A stretch of 64,000 bases of DNA, taken from contig CAVZXS010000037.1 of the NCBI GenBank assembly GCA_963779325.1, positions 610,084-674,083 on the forward strand, written 5' to 3'. Positions within the stretch are counted from its first letter, which is position 1, and each line of letters begins with the position of its first letter. The position numbers were made by a program, and so were the translations under genes. Below are positions 19,034 to 27,166 of the stretch, piece by piece. The notes below the pieces were generated by a model. The model had not been told where the DNA came from and did no database searches. It saw nothing but the letters and a program-made list of their open reading frames with translations. Source of the DNA: CAVZXS01 sp963779325 (GTDB lineage Bacteria > Bacteroidota > Bacteroidia > Chitinophagales > Chitinophagaceae).

Positions 19034-19087
19034 GAATGCGGAATTAACAGCTAATTTATTAACCTAATCATCAATAAAACTACAATC

Positions 19088-19759
19088 ATGAAAAAACGAA
19101 TTATCAGTTTCACCATTTTATCGCTTGGCCTTTTTTTACAAACAAAGGCGCAGCAAAAAAGTACCGAAGAACAATCAATTACACTGGGAGTAAGAGCCGG
19201 TGTAAATTTTCAGAATATAAACGGTAAAGATAACTCAGGTGACAAATTGGAAGGCAAATTAAAAACCGGGTTTCATGCCGGTGTAAATGCTGAAATCCCT
19301 ATTGCTACCGATTTTTTTATACAACCCGGCGTACTGTTTTCAACCAAGGGGGCAAGGGATAAAGACAATAGCGATATCAAACAAAATATATCTTACATTG
19401 AAGTACCGGTAAATCTTTTGTACAAACCGGTATTGGGTACAGGCAAGTTAATCCTCGGTTTCGGGCCCTACATCGCTTTTGGAGTAGGCGGTAAAAGAAG
19501 TGTGGGCAACACGGATACTAAAACAAAATTCAAAAAATCAATTACTGCTGCCGAATTTCTTAACGGAGGAAGTTATTTAAAAAGAACAGATGCCGGTGCA
19601 AACTTGCTTTTTGGTTACGAGCTAAGCAACAATCTTTCCGTTCAGTTGAATGCGCAATTGGGCCTGGTAAAAATAAATCCTGAAATAGAAGGTGTAAATA
19701 CCGATAAAGCCTCCTTTAAAAATACCGGCTTTGGTATTTCATTGGGTTATCGTTTATAA
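19088..19759 (+). CDS. Porin-like outer-membrane beta-barrel protein
   Basis: This 223-residue protein has a signal peptide (FTILSLGLFLQTKAQ, cleavage near residue 21). It then shows the OMP_b-brl_2 pattern: ITLGVRAGVNFQNI at the start, TGFHAGVNAEIPIATDFFIQ, ISYIEVPVNLLYKPVLGTG, and a final GFGISLGYRL ending in an aromatic/Leu pair as outer-membrane barrels do. It is predicted to be an eight-stranded barrel of unknown function. It is followed by a hairpin terminator at 19822-19849. Confidence 0.85.
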   Translation: MKKRIISFTILSLGLFLQTKAQQKSTEEQSITLGVRAGVNFQNINGKDNSGDKLEGKLKTGFHAGVNAEIPIATDFFIQPGVLFSTKGARDKDNSDIKQNISYIEVPVNLLYKPVLGTGKLILGFGPYIAFGVGGKRSVGNTDTKTKFKKSITAAEFLNGGSYLKRTDAGANLLFGYELSNNLSVQLNAQLGLVKINPEIEGVNTDKASFKNTGFGISLGYRL

Positions 19760-19821
19760 TCACCTAATTGGGGTATCGCAATTTTTATTAATAAAAAGAA
19801 TCCTTGTTTCAAATTATACAG

Positions 19822-19849
19822 AAGCTGTTTCGAAAGAAGCAGCTTTTTG
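19822..19849 (+). terminator. Rho-independent terminator after the beta-barrel gene
   Basis: AAGCTGTTTC and GAAGCAGCTT form a 10-bp stem (one G-U pair) around a GAAA tetraloop, followed by TTTTGTTTG. Confidence 0.8.
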
Positions 19850-19997
19850 TTTGTGGATATCGTAAAAAATAAAATTTTGGGCCTTATCTTATTCACAATC
19901 CGCTATTTAGTTTCAGTTTTCTCCACAAAACAATTTTCCGGCACAATATTTTGTAAAGGGGTTGAGAGTATCAATATTTAAACATAAAAAATTAGTT

Positions 19998-20636
19998 ATG
20001 AAAAAGAACTTGTTATCAATCGGATCAGCTTTATTGCTGTTTATTTTTTCTGCTTCGGCACAGCAGCCTGCTGCCCCTGCTGAAAATAAGGATCCTTATA
20101 ACCCTTCCAACAACCCGACCGTTGCGGCTATTAATGCAAACTATGTTATAACACCTGTAAAATCTGAACCTTTAACCAACGAAAAAATTTTCCCGGTAAT
20201 CGGCAAGTACAATGTATCAGCTCCTGCACAGGAAACAGCTACACCCGTTACTATTATGCTGGATGAGCAAAACAGGGGTATAGCTTGGTTGGATGGTTTA
20301 CAGCAAGGAAAAATTAAGTTGTTGCTGAAAAGATCACCTGCAGTTTATAAAATACCTGCACAAAAAACAGACTTGGGTAAAGATGTTGCGGAAGGCACAT
20401 TGATCTATGACAAAGAAAGCAATATGCTTAATATTTGCATCGGAAAAGGCTTTAATGATGCTGAACCCGGAAGCGTATTTGCAGCAGCTACAGAAGAAAT
20501 GCCTGCCGCCGACGATACAAAGGCAGTTACAAAAAAGGCTAAAGTGAAAGTGGCTAAAGTAAAAGCATTAATGCTCAGCGGCAGCAAGATAGATGAAACA
20601 ACCGCATCGACTACTACAGAAGTAAAAGAGCAGTAA
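19998..20636 (+). CDS. Secreted hypothetical protein
   Basis: The chosen start is the ATG at 19998 (MKKNLLSIGSALLLFIFSAS), because it begins a clean signal peptide with cleavage after SASA near residue 20. An in-frame start 36 bases upstream would bury that signal. The mature protein has about 190 residues with a Pro/Ala/Asn-rich beginning (QQPAAPAENKDPYNPSNNP), a central domain (VTIMLDEQNRGIAWLDGLQQ, then LLLKRSPAVYKIPAQ) and a Lys/Val/Ala-rich tail (TKKAKVKVAKVKALMLSG). I do not recognise the family. The location is periplasmic or surface. It is a single gene with its own terminator 24 bases after the stop. Confidence 0.65.
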   Translation: MKKNLLSIGSALLLFIFSASAQQPAAPAENKDPYNPSNNPTVAAINANYVITPVKSEPLTNEKIFPVIGKYNVSAPAQETATPVTIMLDEQNRGIAWLDGLQQGKIKLLLKRSPAVYKIPAQKTDLGKDVAEGTLIYDKESNMLNICIGKGFNDAEPGSVFAAATEEMPAADDTKAVTKKAKVKVAKVKALMLSGSKIDETTASTTTEVKEQ

Positions 20637-20659
20637 TACTATAAACGAAAGAAGTTTGC

Positions 20660-20694
20660 AAAAACCCCGAAGCAAAATTTTGCTCCGGGGTTTT
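20660..20694 (+). terminator. Rho-independent terminator
   Basis: AAAACCCCG and CGGGGTTTT pair, with an inner AGCAAAA/TTTTGCT stem, forming a long hairpin flanked by A and T runs. It ends the secreted-protein gene and could also work in the opposite direction. Confidence 0.85.
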
Positions 20695-20792
20695 CTTTAT
20701 CAATGATTTTATAACCGCATCCGCCGAAATACTTTACAGGGTTATAATTCGGCAAATCTCTAACACATGTTAGCATGGCCTTTCAAATTTTA

Positions 20793-20825
20793 TTTGGAAG
20801 ATAAAAGAATACGCAACTATCTTTG
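20793..20825 (+). promoter_or_regulatory. Promoter for the SAM riboswitch leader
   Basis: TATCTTTG at 20818-20825 fits the -7 consensus, and TTTG at 20793-20796 sits 21 bases upstream. The riboswitch aptamer starts about 22 bases downstream. Confidence 0.65.
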
Positions 20826-20847
20826 CACAAGTTCTTTTAAAAAATTA

Positions 20848-20958
20848 CTTATCAAGAAAGGCAGAGGGTTATGGCCCTGTGAAGCCTTGGCAACCCCTAC
20901 CGCTTACTCAGTTGTATGAAGGTGCTAAATCCATCCCGATAAAATCGGGACAGATAAG
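20848..20958 (+). ncRNA. SAM-I (S-box) riboswitch aptamer
   Basis: The segment shows the conserved S-box layout. The P1 stem is CTTATC (20848-20853) with GATAAG (20953-20958). After P1 come AAGAAAGGCAGAGGG and then TGGCCCTGTGAAGCCTTGGC with AACC, the P2 kink-turn and P3 start. AAGGTGCTAAATCC follows, and the P4 hairpin is CCCGATAAAATCGGG. SAM binding to this family normally lowers expression of methionine genes, and metY lies downstream. An intrinsic terminator follows at 20995-21030, so control by premature termination is likely. Confidence 0.92.
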
Positions 20959-20994
20959 TCAGAGTAAGCTATACAATACTTCTTCAACATATTT

Positions 20995-21030
20995 TAAGCT
21001 CATCTGATTTACGGATGAGCTTTTTTATTT
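20995..21030 (+). terminator. Terminator of the SAM riboswitch expression platform
   Basis: AAGCTCATC pairs with GATGAGCTT around a short loop and is followed by a run of T interrupted once by A. It starts 37 bases after the aptamer's P1 stem. AGTAAGCT at 20963-20970 repeats the start of the left arm and could take part in an alternative fold. Confidence 0.8.
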
Positions 21031-21244
21031 TTTGCCATGGCCATGCAGCAACACTATAGGTTACTGCAAATCACCTGAAAAGGTGACAAAAGCGAAGCCG
21101 CCCTTTCGTTACATTTGATAAGTACTTTAAATAATTTTTTAACCGGTAATACAATAATCCGGAGCAAGCACTTTTTTTGGCACTAACAGCGATTTGCGTA
21201 AAGAGGAATTTCTAAAAGCATTAACAAACTTATGGTTCAAACTA

Positions 21245-21289
21245 TTTGGTTATTAATTGTAAAGCCCGGTAAATTTGTAGGATAATAAA
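21245..21289 (+). promoter_or_regulatory. Second promoter of metY with candidate operator
   Basis: TAAATTTG at 21270-21277 fits the -7 consensus, with TTTG at 21245-21248 21 bases upstream. The sequence TAAATTTGTAGGATA is nearly identical to the one overlapping the hemA promoter at 35199-35213. This suggests a shared regulator binding over the -7 element. It lies downstream of the riboswitch terminator, so metY may have a riboswitch-independent start. Confidence 0.55.
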
Positions 21290-21364
21290 ATGAGCGTACA
21301 GTCAATTATATCGTTGATCTTTCTTTTTTCAACTTTCCGCACCATTGGCAGTTGTATGCCGTAA
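21290..21364 (+). CDS. Possible 24-codon leader peptide upstream of metY
   Basis: An ATG 12 bases after the second metY -7 element opens a 24-codon frame starting MSVQSII and ending GSCMP. Its Cys, Met and Pro codons overlap the hairpin TATGCC-GTAA-GGCATA at 21355-21370, and the stop codon lies in the loop. The mRNA would start within a few bases of this ATG. A Cys-Met leader in front of a methionine gene suggests attenuation, but nothing else proves it is translated. Treat as a hypothesis. Confidence 0.25.
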   Translation: MSVQSIISLIFLFSTFRTIGSCMP

Positions 21365-21453
21365 GGCATACCTGTTACCATATTATCCTCTAAGACCTTG
21401 CGTCTTTACCCGCATCAAACTGATATATTTATTAACTTTTAAACTAAATTACT

Positions 21454-22779
21454 ATGAGCAACAGTCACAAATTCGAAACACTTCAATTACACGCCGGTCA
21501 GCAAATTGACCCTACTACCAAATCAAGGGCGGTTCCTATTTATCAAACCACCTCGTACGGTTTTGATAACAGCGAGCATGCCGCCAATCTCTTTGGTCTA
21601 AAGCAATTTGGTAATATATATACGCGGATTATGAATCCGACTACCGATGTATTTGAACAACGCATGGCTGCATTGGAAGGCGGTGTAGCGGCACTGGCGG
21701 TTGGCAGCGGGCAAGCGGCGCAGTTTTTAGCGCTCAATAATATTATGCAGGCCGGCGATAATTTTATTTCTACTTCTTATTTATACGGAGGCACGCACAA
21801 CCAGTTCAAAGTTGCTTTTAAAAGACTGGGTATTGAAGCCCGTTTTGCGGATGGCGATGATGCGGAGAGTTTTGTAAAACATATTGATAAAAATACAAAA
21901 GCCATTTACTTAGAAACAATCGGTAACCCGCGGCTGAATATCCCCGACTTTAAAAAATTTGCCGACCTGGCCAAAGAATATGATTTGCCGTTGGTAGTAG
22001 ATAATACATTTGGTGCTGCCGGCTTCCTGTTTCGCCCTATAGAGCACGGAGCAAATATTGTTGTGGAATCTGCTACTAAATGGATTGGCGGTCACGGTAC
22101 ATCAATAGGCGGCGTAATTGTAGATGGCGGAAATTATAATTGGGGCAATGGAAAATTTCCTCAATTTACCGAACCGAGTGAAGGATATCACGGGTTGAAA
22201 TTCTGGGAAGTATTTGGAGAAGGTAATCCATTGGGCCTGCCCAATATCGCTTTTATTATTCGTGCCAGGGTAGAAGGTCTTCGTGATTTTGGTCCTGCCA
22301 TAAGTCCTTTCAATTCTTTCTTATTAATTCAAGGCTTAGAAACATTATCACTGCGTGTAGAACGGCATGTTCAAAATGCATTGGAGCTGGCAAAGTGGTT
22401 AGAACAACATTCGCAGGTGGAATATGTTTTATACCCCGGCTTGAAAAAAGATCCTTATCACGAGTTGGCTAAAAAATATTTAACCAATGGTTTTGGCGGC
22501 GTATTGCAGGTGGGTGTAAAAGGCGGAAAAGAAAACGCGGCCAAGTTTATCAATTCTTTGAAATTGGTTAGTCATTTGGCAAATGTGGGCGATGCAAAAA
22601 CATTAGCCATTCACCCGGCAAGTACTACGCATGAGCAATTGAGCGAAGCAGAACAATTGGAAGCAGGTGTGTTACCCAATTTGGTACGCTTCAGTGTGGG
22701 CATCGAACATATTGATGATATCAAAGCTGATTTGGAACAGGCTTTTGAAAAAGTATTTACAAAAGAATTGGCGAGTTAA
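21454..22779 (+). CDS. metY: O-acetylhomoserine (thiol)-lyase
   Basis: This 441-residue PLP enzyme of the Cys/Met metabolism family makes homocysteine from O-acetylhomoserine and sulfide in the cytosol. The N-terminus FETLQLHAGQQIDPTTKSRA and the long C-terminal insert (GEGNPLGLPNIAFIIRARVE) are typical of the longer MetY subfamily of 420-440 residues, rather than the shorter MetB/MetZ type. The PLP Lys is in ESATKWIGGHGTSIGG at about residue 209, and the phosphate-binding loop is VGSGQAAQFLAL. It lies downstream of a SAM riboswitch and a second promoter, and upstream of metX, which makes its substrate. The product of the sulfate-reduction genes downstream (sulfide) is its other substrate. 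Confidence 0.95.
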   Translation: MSNSHKFETLQLHAGQQIDPTTKSRAVPIYQTTSYGFDNSEHAANLFGLKQFGNIYTRIMNPTTDVFEQRMAALEGGVAALAVGSGQAAQFLALNNIMQAGDNFISTSYLYGGTHNQFKVAFKRLGIEARFADGDDAESFVKHIDKNTKAIYLETIGNPRLNIPDFKKFADLAKEYDLPLVVDNTFGAAGFLFRPIEHGANIVVESATKWIGGHGTSIGGVIVDGGNYNWGNGKFPQFTEPSEGYHGLKFWEVFGEGNPLGLPNIAFIIRARVEGLRDFGPAISPFNSFLLIQGLETLSLRVERHVQNALELAKWLEQHSQVEYVLYPGLKKDPYHELAKKYLTNGFGGVLQVGVKGGKENAAKFINSLKLVSHLANVGDAKTLAIHPASTTHEQLSEAEQLEAGVLPNLVRFSVGIEHIDDIKADLEQAFEKVFTKELAS

Positions 22780-22889
22780 TAGCCGGCGAACTTTGTGCCG
22801 GAAAAATACTTACAAATGAGGAGTAAGTTGATAATTCAATAAACAGTAAAACAATCACTTAGTTTTTTTAAAAGTATCGTTTGATTTAA

Positions 22890-22959
22890 AAGCCGGTAAG
22901 ACACGAAAACTGAAATATTTTTTAAGCAAATAAATAAAAGCTTATCGTCTTACCGGCTT
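22890..22959 (+). promoter_or_regulatory. Long-loop inverted repeat between metY and metX
   Basis: AAGCCGGTAAGAC (22890-22902) is perfectly complementary to GTCTTACCGGCTT (22947-22959), giving a 13-bp stem with a 44-base AT-rich loop. No T run follows the right arm. It ends 47 bases before metX and could be an RNA structure in the metX leader or a processing site. The function is unknown. Confidence 0.5.
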
Positions 22960-23006
22960 CATGGCTAAAAATAAAATTGATATAGTTTAAAAGAAGAAAG
23001 GATTTT

Positions 23007-24068
23007 ATGTCGACGCAAACTTTTACATACAAACAAACTTTTGCATTGGAGTGCGGAGCTACCCTTCCTGAAATACATTTAGCGTATACTACGCATGGCA
23101 AGCTGAACGAAGCAAAGGACAATGTAATTTGGATTTTTCATGCACTGACGGCCAACAGCAATCCCGTTGAGTGGTGGGCCGGTTTAGTTGGCGAAGGAAA
23201 ATTCTTCGATCCCGCAAAGTATTTTATTATTTGTGCAAACAAACCCGGCAGTCCTTACGGCAGTATTTCGCCATTGACTATAAATCCGCAAACGGGCGAA
23301 CCGTATTATCATGATTTCCCTGTTTTTACTATTCGTGATATCATTCGCAGCTTTCAGTTATTAAAAAATGAATTAGGCATCGCAAAAATATTTGCCGGCA
23401 TCGGCGGCAGCACGGGTGGTATGCAATTGTTAGAATGGGCCATCGCAGAACCTGAATTATTTGCTCATATCATCCCGATTGCAACTAATGCAGTGTTATC
23501 TCCTTGGGGCATTGCATTCAATGCATCACAACGTATGGCTATTGAAGCCGACAGCACATGGCTGCATCGAAACAACGAAGCCGGACAAAAAGGTTTGGCC
23601 GTAGCCCGTTCCATTGCATTGCTTTCGTACAGGCATTATAATGGTTACGGTATTACACAAACCCGCGACAAAGCATTCGTGCCCTTAACCAATGACGTAG
23701 TATATGCGGCCGATAATTACCAACGCTACCAGGGATTAAAATTGGTAAATCGCTTCAATGCTTTATGCTATTACCGTCTTACGCAAGCTATGGACAGTCA
23801 TGATGTAAGTTATAATCGCAAGAATATAGAAGAAGCATTGAAGCGTATTACAGCACGTACATTAGTTATCGGTATTGAGTCGGATGTTTTATATCCCATT
23901 GAAGAGCAGCAATTACTGGCAAAACAAATTAAAGGAGCCAAATTACTGAGCATCGCCAGCGATTTCGGCCACGATGGTTTTTTACTGGAGTTTGAAAAAA
24001 TAGAACAGGCGTTACAGGAATTTATACAACAACAATCATTTAATTATTTAAAAGTAGTGAATCAATAA
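23007..24068 (+). CDS. metX: Homoserine O-acetyltransferase
   Basis: This 353-residue alpha/beta-hydrolase fold enzyme acetylates homoserine with acetyl-CoA and supplies MetY. The nucleophile elbow is GGSTGGMQLLEWA at about residues 132-144, with the catalytic Ser in GGS-x-GGMQ. The catalytic Asp is in GIESDVLYPIEEQ and the His in SDFGHDGFLLE near the C-terminus. NKPGSPYGSISPL near residue 75 is the oxyanion-hole region. The sequence alone does not separate acetyl- from succinyl-transferase, but the metY partner favours acetyl. It stops one base before hom, so the two are translationally linked. Confidence 0.93.
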   Translation: MSTQTFTYKQTFALECGATLPEIHLAYTTHGKLNEAKDNVIWIFHALTANSNPVEWWAGLVGEGKFFDPAKYFIICANKPGSPYGSISPLTINPQTGEPYYHDFPVFTIRDIIRSFQLLKNELGIAKIFAGIGGSTGGMQLLEWAIAEPELFAHIIPIATNAVLSPWGIAFNASQRMAIEADSTWLHRNNEAGQKGLAVARSIALLSYRHYNGYGITQTRDKAFVPLTNDVVYAADNYQRYQGLKLVNRFNALCYYRLTQAMDSHDVSYNRKNIEEALKRITARTLVIGIESDVLYPIEEQQLLAKQIKGAKLLSIASDFGHDGFLLEFEKIEQALQEFIQQQSFNYLKVVNQ

Positions 24069-24069
24069 T

Positions 24070-25332
24070 ATGGATACACATAAACAATTAACCATCGGTT
24101 TATTCGGATTTGGCGTAGTAGGCGAAGGCTTGTACAAAATATTGCAGCAAACACCTTCTTTGAAAGCAACTATAAAAAAAGTTTGTATTAAAAACCCCGA
24201 AAAAAAACGGAATGCACCGGCAGAACTTTTTACAACTGACAGAAATGAAATTCTAAATGATGAAGACATTAATGTTATTGTAGAAGTAATTAATGAAAGC
24301 GAACCGGCTTTTGAAATTGCGAGTACAGCATTATTGAGCGGCAAAGCGGTAGTAAGTGCCAGCAAAAAAATGATTGCCGAACATTTACCCCAATTACTGG
24401 AACTGCAAAAGCAAACGGGTATACCGCTTTTATACGAAGCATCTTCCTGTGCATCGATACCGGTAATAAGAAACCTGGAAGAATATTATGATAATGATTT
24501 ATTGCATTCGCTGCGTGCCATTGTAAACGGAAGCACCAATTATATTCTTACAAAAATGTTTGAAGAGAAATTGGATTTTAAAACCGCCCTGTTACAGGCA
24601 CAGCAATTGGGTTTTGCAGAAGCGGATCCTACGTTGGATGTAGACGGATGGGATGCGGTGAATAAATGGGTGATACTGCTTTGCCATGCATACGGCATTG
24701 TTACTCACCCGGCAGATGTGCTGTTTACCGGTATACAAAACATACAAGCGGGCGATGCTACCGTAGGCCGTGAAAAAAATTATGAGATACGCTTGGTTGC
24801 CCAGGCTAAGAAATTACAAAACGGAAAAGTAGCCGCCTTTGTATTGCCGCAGTTTGTAAAACAAAATGATCATTTGGCTTTTGTAAAAAATGAATACAAC
24901 GGCGCCGTAATAGAAAGCTCATTTGCCGACAAACAATTTTTTTACGGCAAAGGAGCCGGCTCCTTCCCCACCGCTTCGGCGGTATTGAGCGATTTATCCG
25001 CTTTGCGTTATGAGTATAAATATGAATACAAAAAATTGTACCATCATGTGCCTAATGAATTAAGTAATGATTTTTACTTGCGGGTATATTTAAGTTTTGA
25101 TGATTTAAAAAATATTCCGAAAGAAAAATTTGAATGGATTGAAGAATGGCACGGCAATGAAGGACGAAATTATTTGGTAGGTGTTATTCAATTTAATCAT
25201 TTAAGAGAAAACAAATGGTGGAAAGAAAACAATACATCGTTAGTTCTTACACCCGACCCGATTATTGATGATATTGAAATAAGAAAGCTGAAAAAAAAGA
25301 GCCTGGAGCTGGCAGGCGTAAATTTTAATTAA
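24070..25332 (+). CDS. hom: Homoserine dehydrogenase
   Basis: This 420-residue monofunctional homoserine dehydrogenase reduces aspartate semialdehyde to homoserine, the substrate of MetX. The Rossmann start is LTIGLFGFGVVGEGLYKIL (residues 7-25). Catalytic and substrate residues are in IVNGSTNYILTKM near residue 153 and EADPTLDVDGWDAVNKW near 188. There is no N-terminal aspartokinase domain and no C-terminal ACT domain of standard type. The segment after about residue 330 is short and unlike ACT, so feedback control by threonine is doubtful. It starts one base after metX and ends three bases before cysH, all in one operon. Confidence 0.93.
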   Translation: MDTHKQLTIGLFGFGVVGEGLYKILQQTPSLKATIKKVCIKNPEKKRNAPAELFTTDRNEILNDEDINVIVEVINESEPAFEIASTALLSGKAVVSASKKMIAEHLPQLLELQKQTGIPLLYEASSCASIPVIRNLEEYYDNDLLHSLRAIVNGSTNYILTKMFEEKLDFKTALLQAQQLGFAEADPTLDVDGWDAVNKWVILLCHAYGIVTHPADVLFTGIQNIQAGDATVGREKNYEIRLVAQAKKLQNGKVAAFVLPQFVKQNDHLAFVKNEYNGAVIESSFADKQFFYGKGAGSFPTASAVLSDLSALRYEYKYEYKKLYHHVPNELSNDFYLRVYLSFDDLKNIPKEKFEWIEEWHGNEGRNYLVGVIQFNHLRENKWWKENNTSLVLTPDPIIDDIEIRKLKKKSLELAGVNFN

Positions 25333-25335
25333 CCT

Positions 25336-26061
25336 ATGAGTAATACCAATTCAATCATAAAAGAACTAGAAAAAGAACTGGCCGGTCAATCAATTGAAAA
25401 AAGCCTGGCCATTGTCAGTAATCGTTTTGCGGGCGGCGCTGTTTTTTCCTCCAGCTTCAGTTACGAAGACCAGGTAATTACAGATTTTATTTTCAGCGCA
25501 CAATTAAATATTGAAATATTCACATTGGATACCGGTCGTTTGTTTCCCGAAACCTACTCCACCTGGAGCGCTACATTGGAAAAATACAAACAACCGATCA
25601 TCGCTTTTTATCCTGATTCGGAGCTTTTGCAGAATTTCGTAGCGGAAAAAGGCCCCAATAGTTTTTATGAATCGGTTGATAACCGTAAACAGTGCTGCCA
25701 TATCCGGAAAGTAGAACCGCTGCAACGGGCATTAAAAGAAAAAAAAATATGGATTACCGGTATTCGGTCAGAACATTCGCCGAACAGAAATGATATGCGG
25801 CAATTAGAATGGGATGAGATTAATAATGTTATTAAATATCATCCGTTGCTGCACTGGACTACTGAAGAGGTTACCAATCATATTCTTAAAAATAATATCC
25901 CCTACAATTCTTTACATACAAAAGGTTTTATAAGTATTGGCTGCGCTCCCTGTACAAGAGCCACAAAACCCGGCGAAGATTTTCGTGCCGGCCGCTGGTG
26001 GTGGGAAGATGCGGATAAAAAAGAATGCGGGTTACACATGCACGAGCCCGCAAAAAACTAA
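25336..26061 (+). CDS. cysH: Adenylyl-sulfate (APS) reductase, thioredoxin-dependent
   Basis: This 241-residue PAPS/APS reductase family enzyme converts activated sulfate to sulfite using thioredoxin. The PP-loop-like start is FSSSFSYEDQVITDF. The pairs CC in DNRKQCCHIRKVEPL and C-x2-C in GCAPCTRA are the four ligands of a [4Fe-4S] cluster. They mark the APS-using type rather than the E. coli PAPS type. The catalytic Cys is in ECGLH near the C-terminus. The lack of a cysC (APS kinase) domain in the neighbouring cysN agrees with direct use of APS. It is part of the sulfur operon, four bases after hom. Confidence 0.94.
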   Translation: MSNTNSIIKELEKELAGQSIEKSLAIVSNRFAGGAVFSSSFSYEDQVITDFIFSAQLNIEIFTLDTGRLFPETYSTWSATLEKYKQPIIAFYPDSELLQNFVAEKGPNSFYESVDNRKQCCHIRKVEPLQRALKEKKIWITGIRSEHSPNRNDMRQLEWDEINNVIKYHPLLHWTTEEVTNHILKNNIPYNSLHTKGFISIGCAPCTRATKPGEDFRAGRWWWEDADKKECGLHMHEPAKN

Positions 26062-26118
26062 CAATAGTTAATAAATAAAAAAGGAAGATGAAACTCAAAA
26101 GTTCTCATCAAAATGAAG

Positions 26119-26145
26119 TAAGTTTGTACCCTACTAATTAAGTAG
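26119..26145 (+). promoter_or_regulatory. cysD promoter with CTAC-N7-GTAG operator
   Basis: TAAGTTTG at 26119-26126 fits the -7 consensus. Directly after it comes CTACTAATTAAGTAG (26131-26145), a near-palindrome of the form CTAC-N7-GTAG. The hemA promoter carries CTACTAAATTTGTAG over its -7 element. The placement over the transcription start suggests a repressor, possibly a sulfur-responsive one; the protein is not identified in this window. Confidence 0.6.
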
Positions 26146-26167
26146 ACTAATAAATAAAAGATACGCA

Positions 26168-27076
26168 ATGAGTCAATATCATTTGGATTATTTAGCGCAG
26201 TTGGAATCGGAAAGTATTCACATACTCCGAGAAGTAGCGGCGCAATTTGAAAAACCGGCATTGCTTTTCAGTGGCGGCAAGGACTCCATCACACTTGTTC
26301 ATTTAGCAAAAAAAGCATTCGCACCCGGTAAAATTCCTTTTCCATTGGTACATATTGATACAGGTCATAATTTCCCCGAGGCGTTGGCATACAGGGATTG
26401 GTTAGCGAATGAAGTGGGCGCAACTTTGATAGTTAGAAAAGTAGAAGACACCATTAAACAAAAAAATCTTACTGAACCGAAAGGAAAATTTGCGAGCCGC
26501 AACTGGTTGCAGACATTTACGCTGCTTGATACGATTGATGAATTTAAATTTGATGCCTGCATCGGCGGTGCAAGAAGAGATGAAGAAAAAGCAAGAGCCA
26601 AAGAAAGAATTTTTTCCGTTCGCGATGAATTCGGTCAGTGGGATCCGAAACTGCAACGACCTGAGCTTTGGAATACGTATAACGGAAGAATTCATAAAGG
26701 TGAAAATGTACGTTGCTTCCCTATCAGCAACTGGACAGAATTAGACATCTGGAATTATATACGAAAAGAAAACATCGGCTTACCTTCCATATACTTTGCA
26801 CACGACAGAAAAGTAATAGAGCACGAAGGGCAATTGGTAGCCGCATCCGAGTTTGTACGTATTGATGAAACGGATGTGATACTTACAAAAAGAGTTCGGT
26901 ATCGCACGGTTGGGGATATGACCTGTACCGCTGCAGTTGAATCAACAGCCGCTACATTGGATGAAGTAATAAATGAAATCATCAGTGCAAGAATCAGTGA
27001 ACGAGGCGAAACAAGGATAGATGATAAAGTAACGGAAGCCGCGATGGAAGACAGAAAGAAGGGCGGATACTTTTAA
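26168..27076 (+). CDS. cysD: Sulfate adenylyltransferase subunit 2
   Basis: This 302-residue CysD is the catalytic subunit of ATP sulfurylase, which makes APS from ATP and sulfate. The PP-loop motif FSGGKDSITLVHLAKKAF lies at about residues 35-52. RDEEKARAKERIFSVRDEFG near 138 and the C-terminal GDMTCTAAVESTAATLDEV with DRKKGGYF are conserved in the family. It works as a heterodimer with the GTPase CysN encoded next. It has its own promoter with a candidate operator 107 bases after cysH. Normal length, ATG start. Confidence 0.96.
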   Translation: MSQYHLDYLAQLESESIHILREVAAQFEKPALLFSGGKDSITLVHLAKKAFAPGKIPFPLVHIDTGHNFPEALAYRDWLANEVGATLIVRKVEDTIKQKNLTEPKGKFASRNWLQTFTLLDTIDEFKFDACIGGARRDEEKARAKERIFSVRDEFGQWDPKLQRPELWNTYNGRIHKGENVRCFPISNWTELDIWNYIRKENIGLPSIYFAHDRKVIEHEGQLVAASEFVRIDETDVILTKRVRYRTVGDMTCTAAVESTAATLDEVINEIISARISERGETRIDDKVTEAAMEDRKKGGYF

Positions 27077-27166
27077 AGGTAATAAGTTGTAAGTGATGAC
27101 GTAGTAAGAACTCTTCACACACAGCATATTACTTAAAACATAGAACTTAAAACTTATAACATACTA

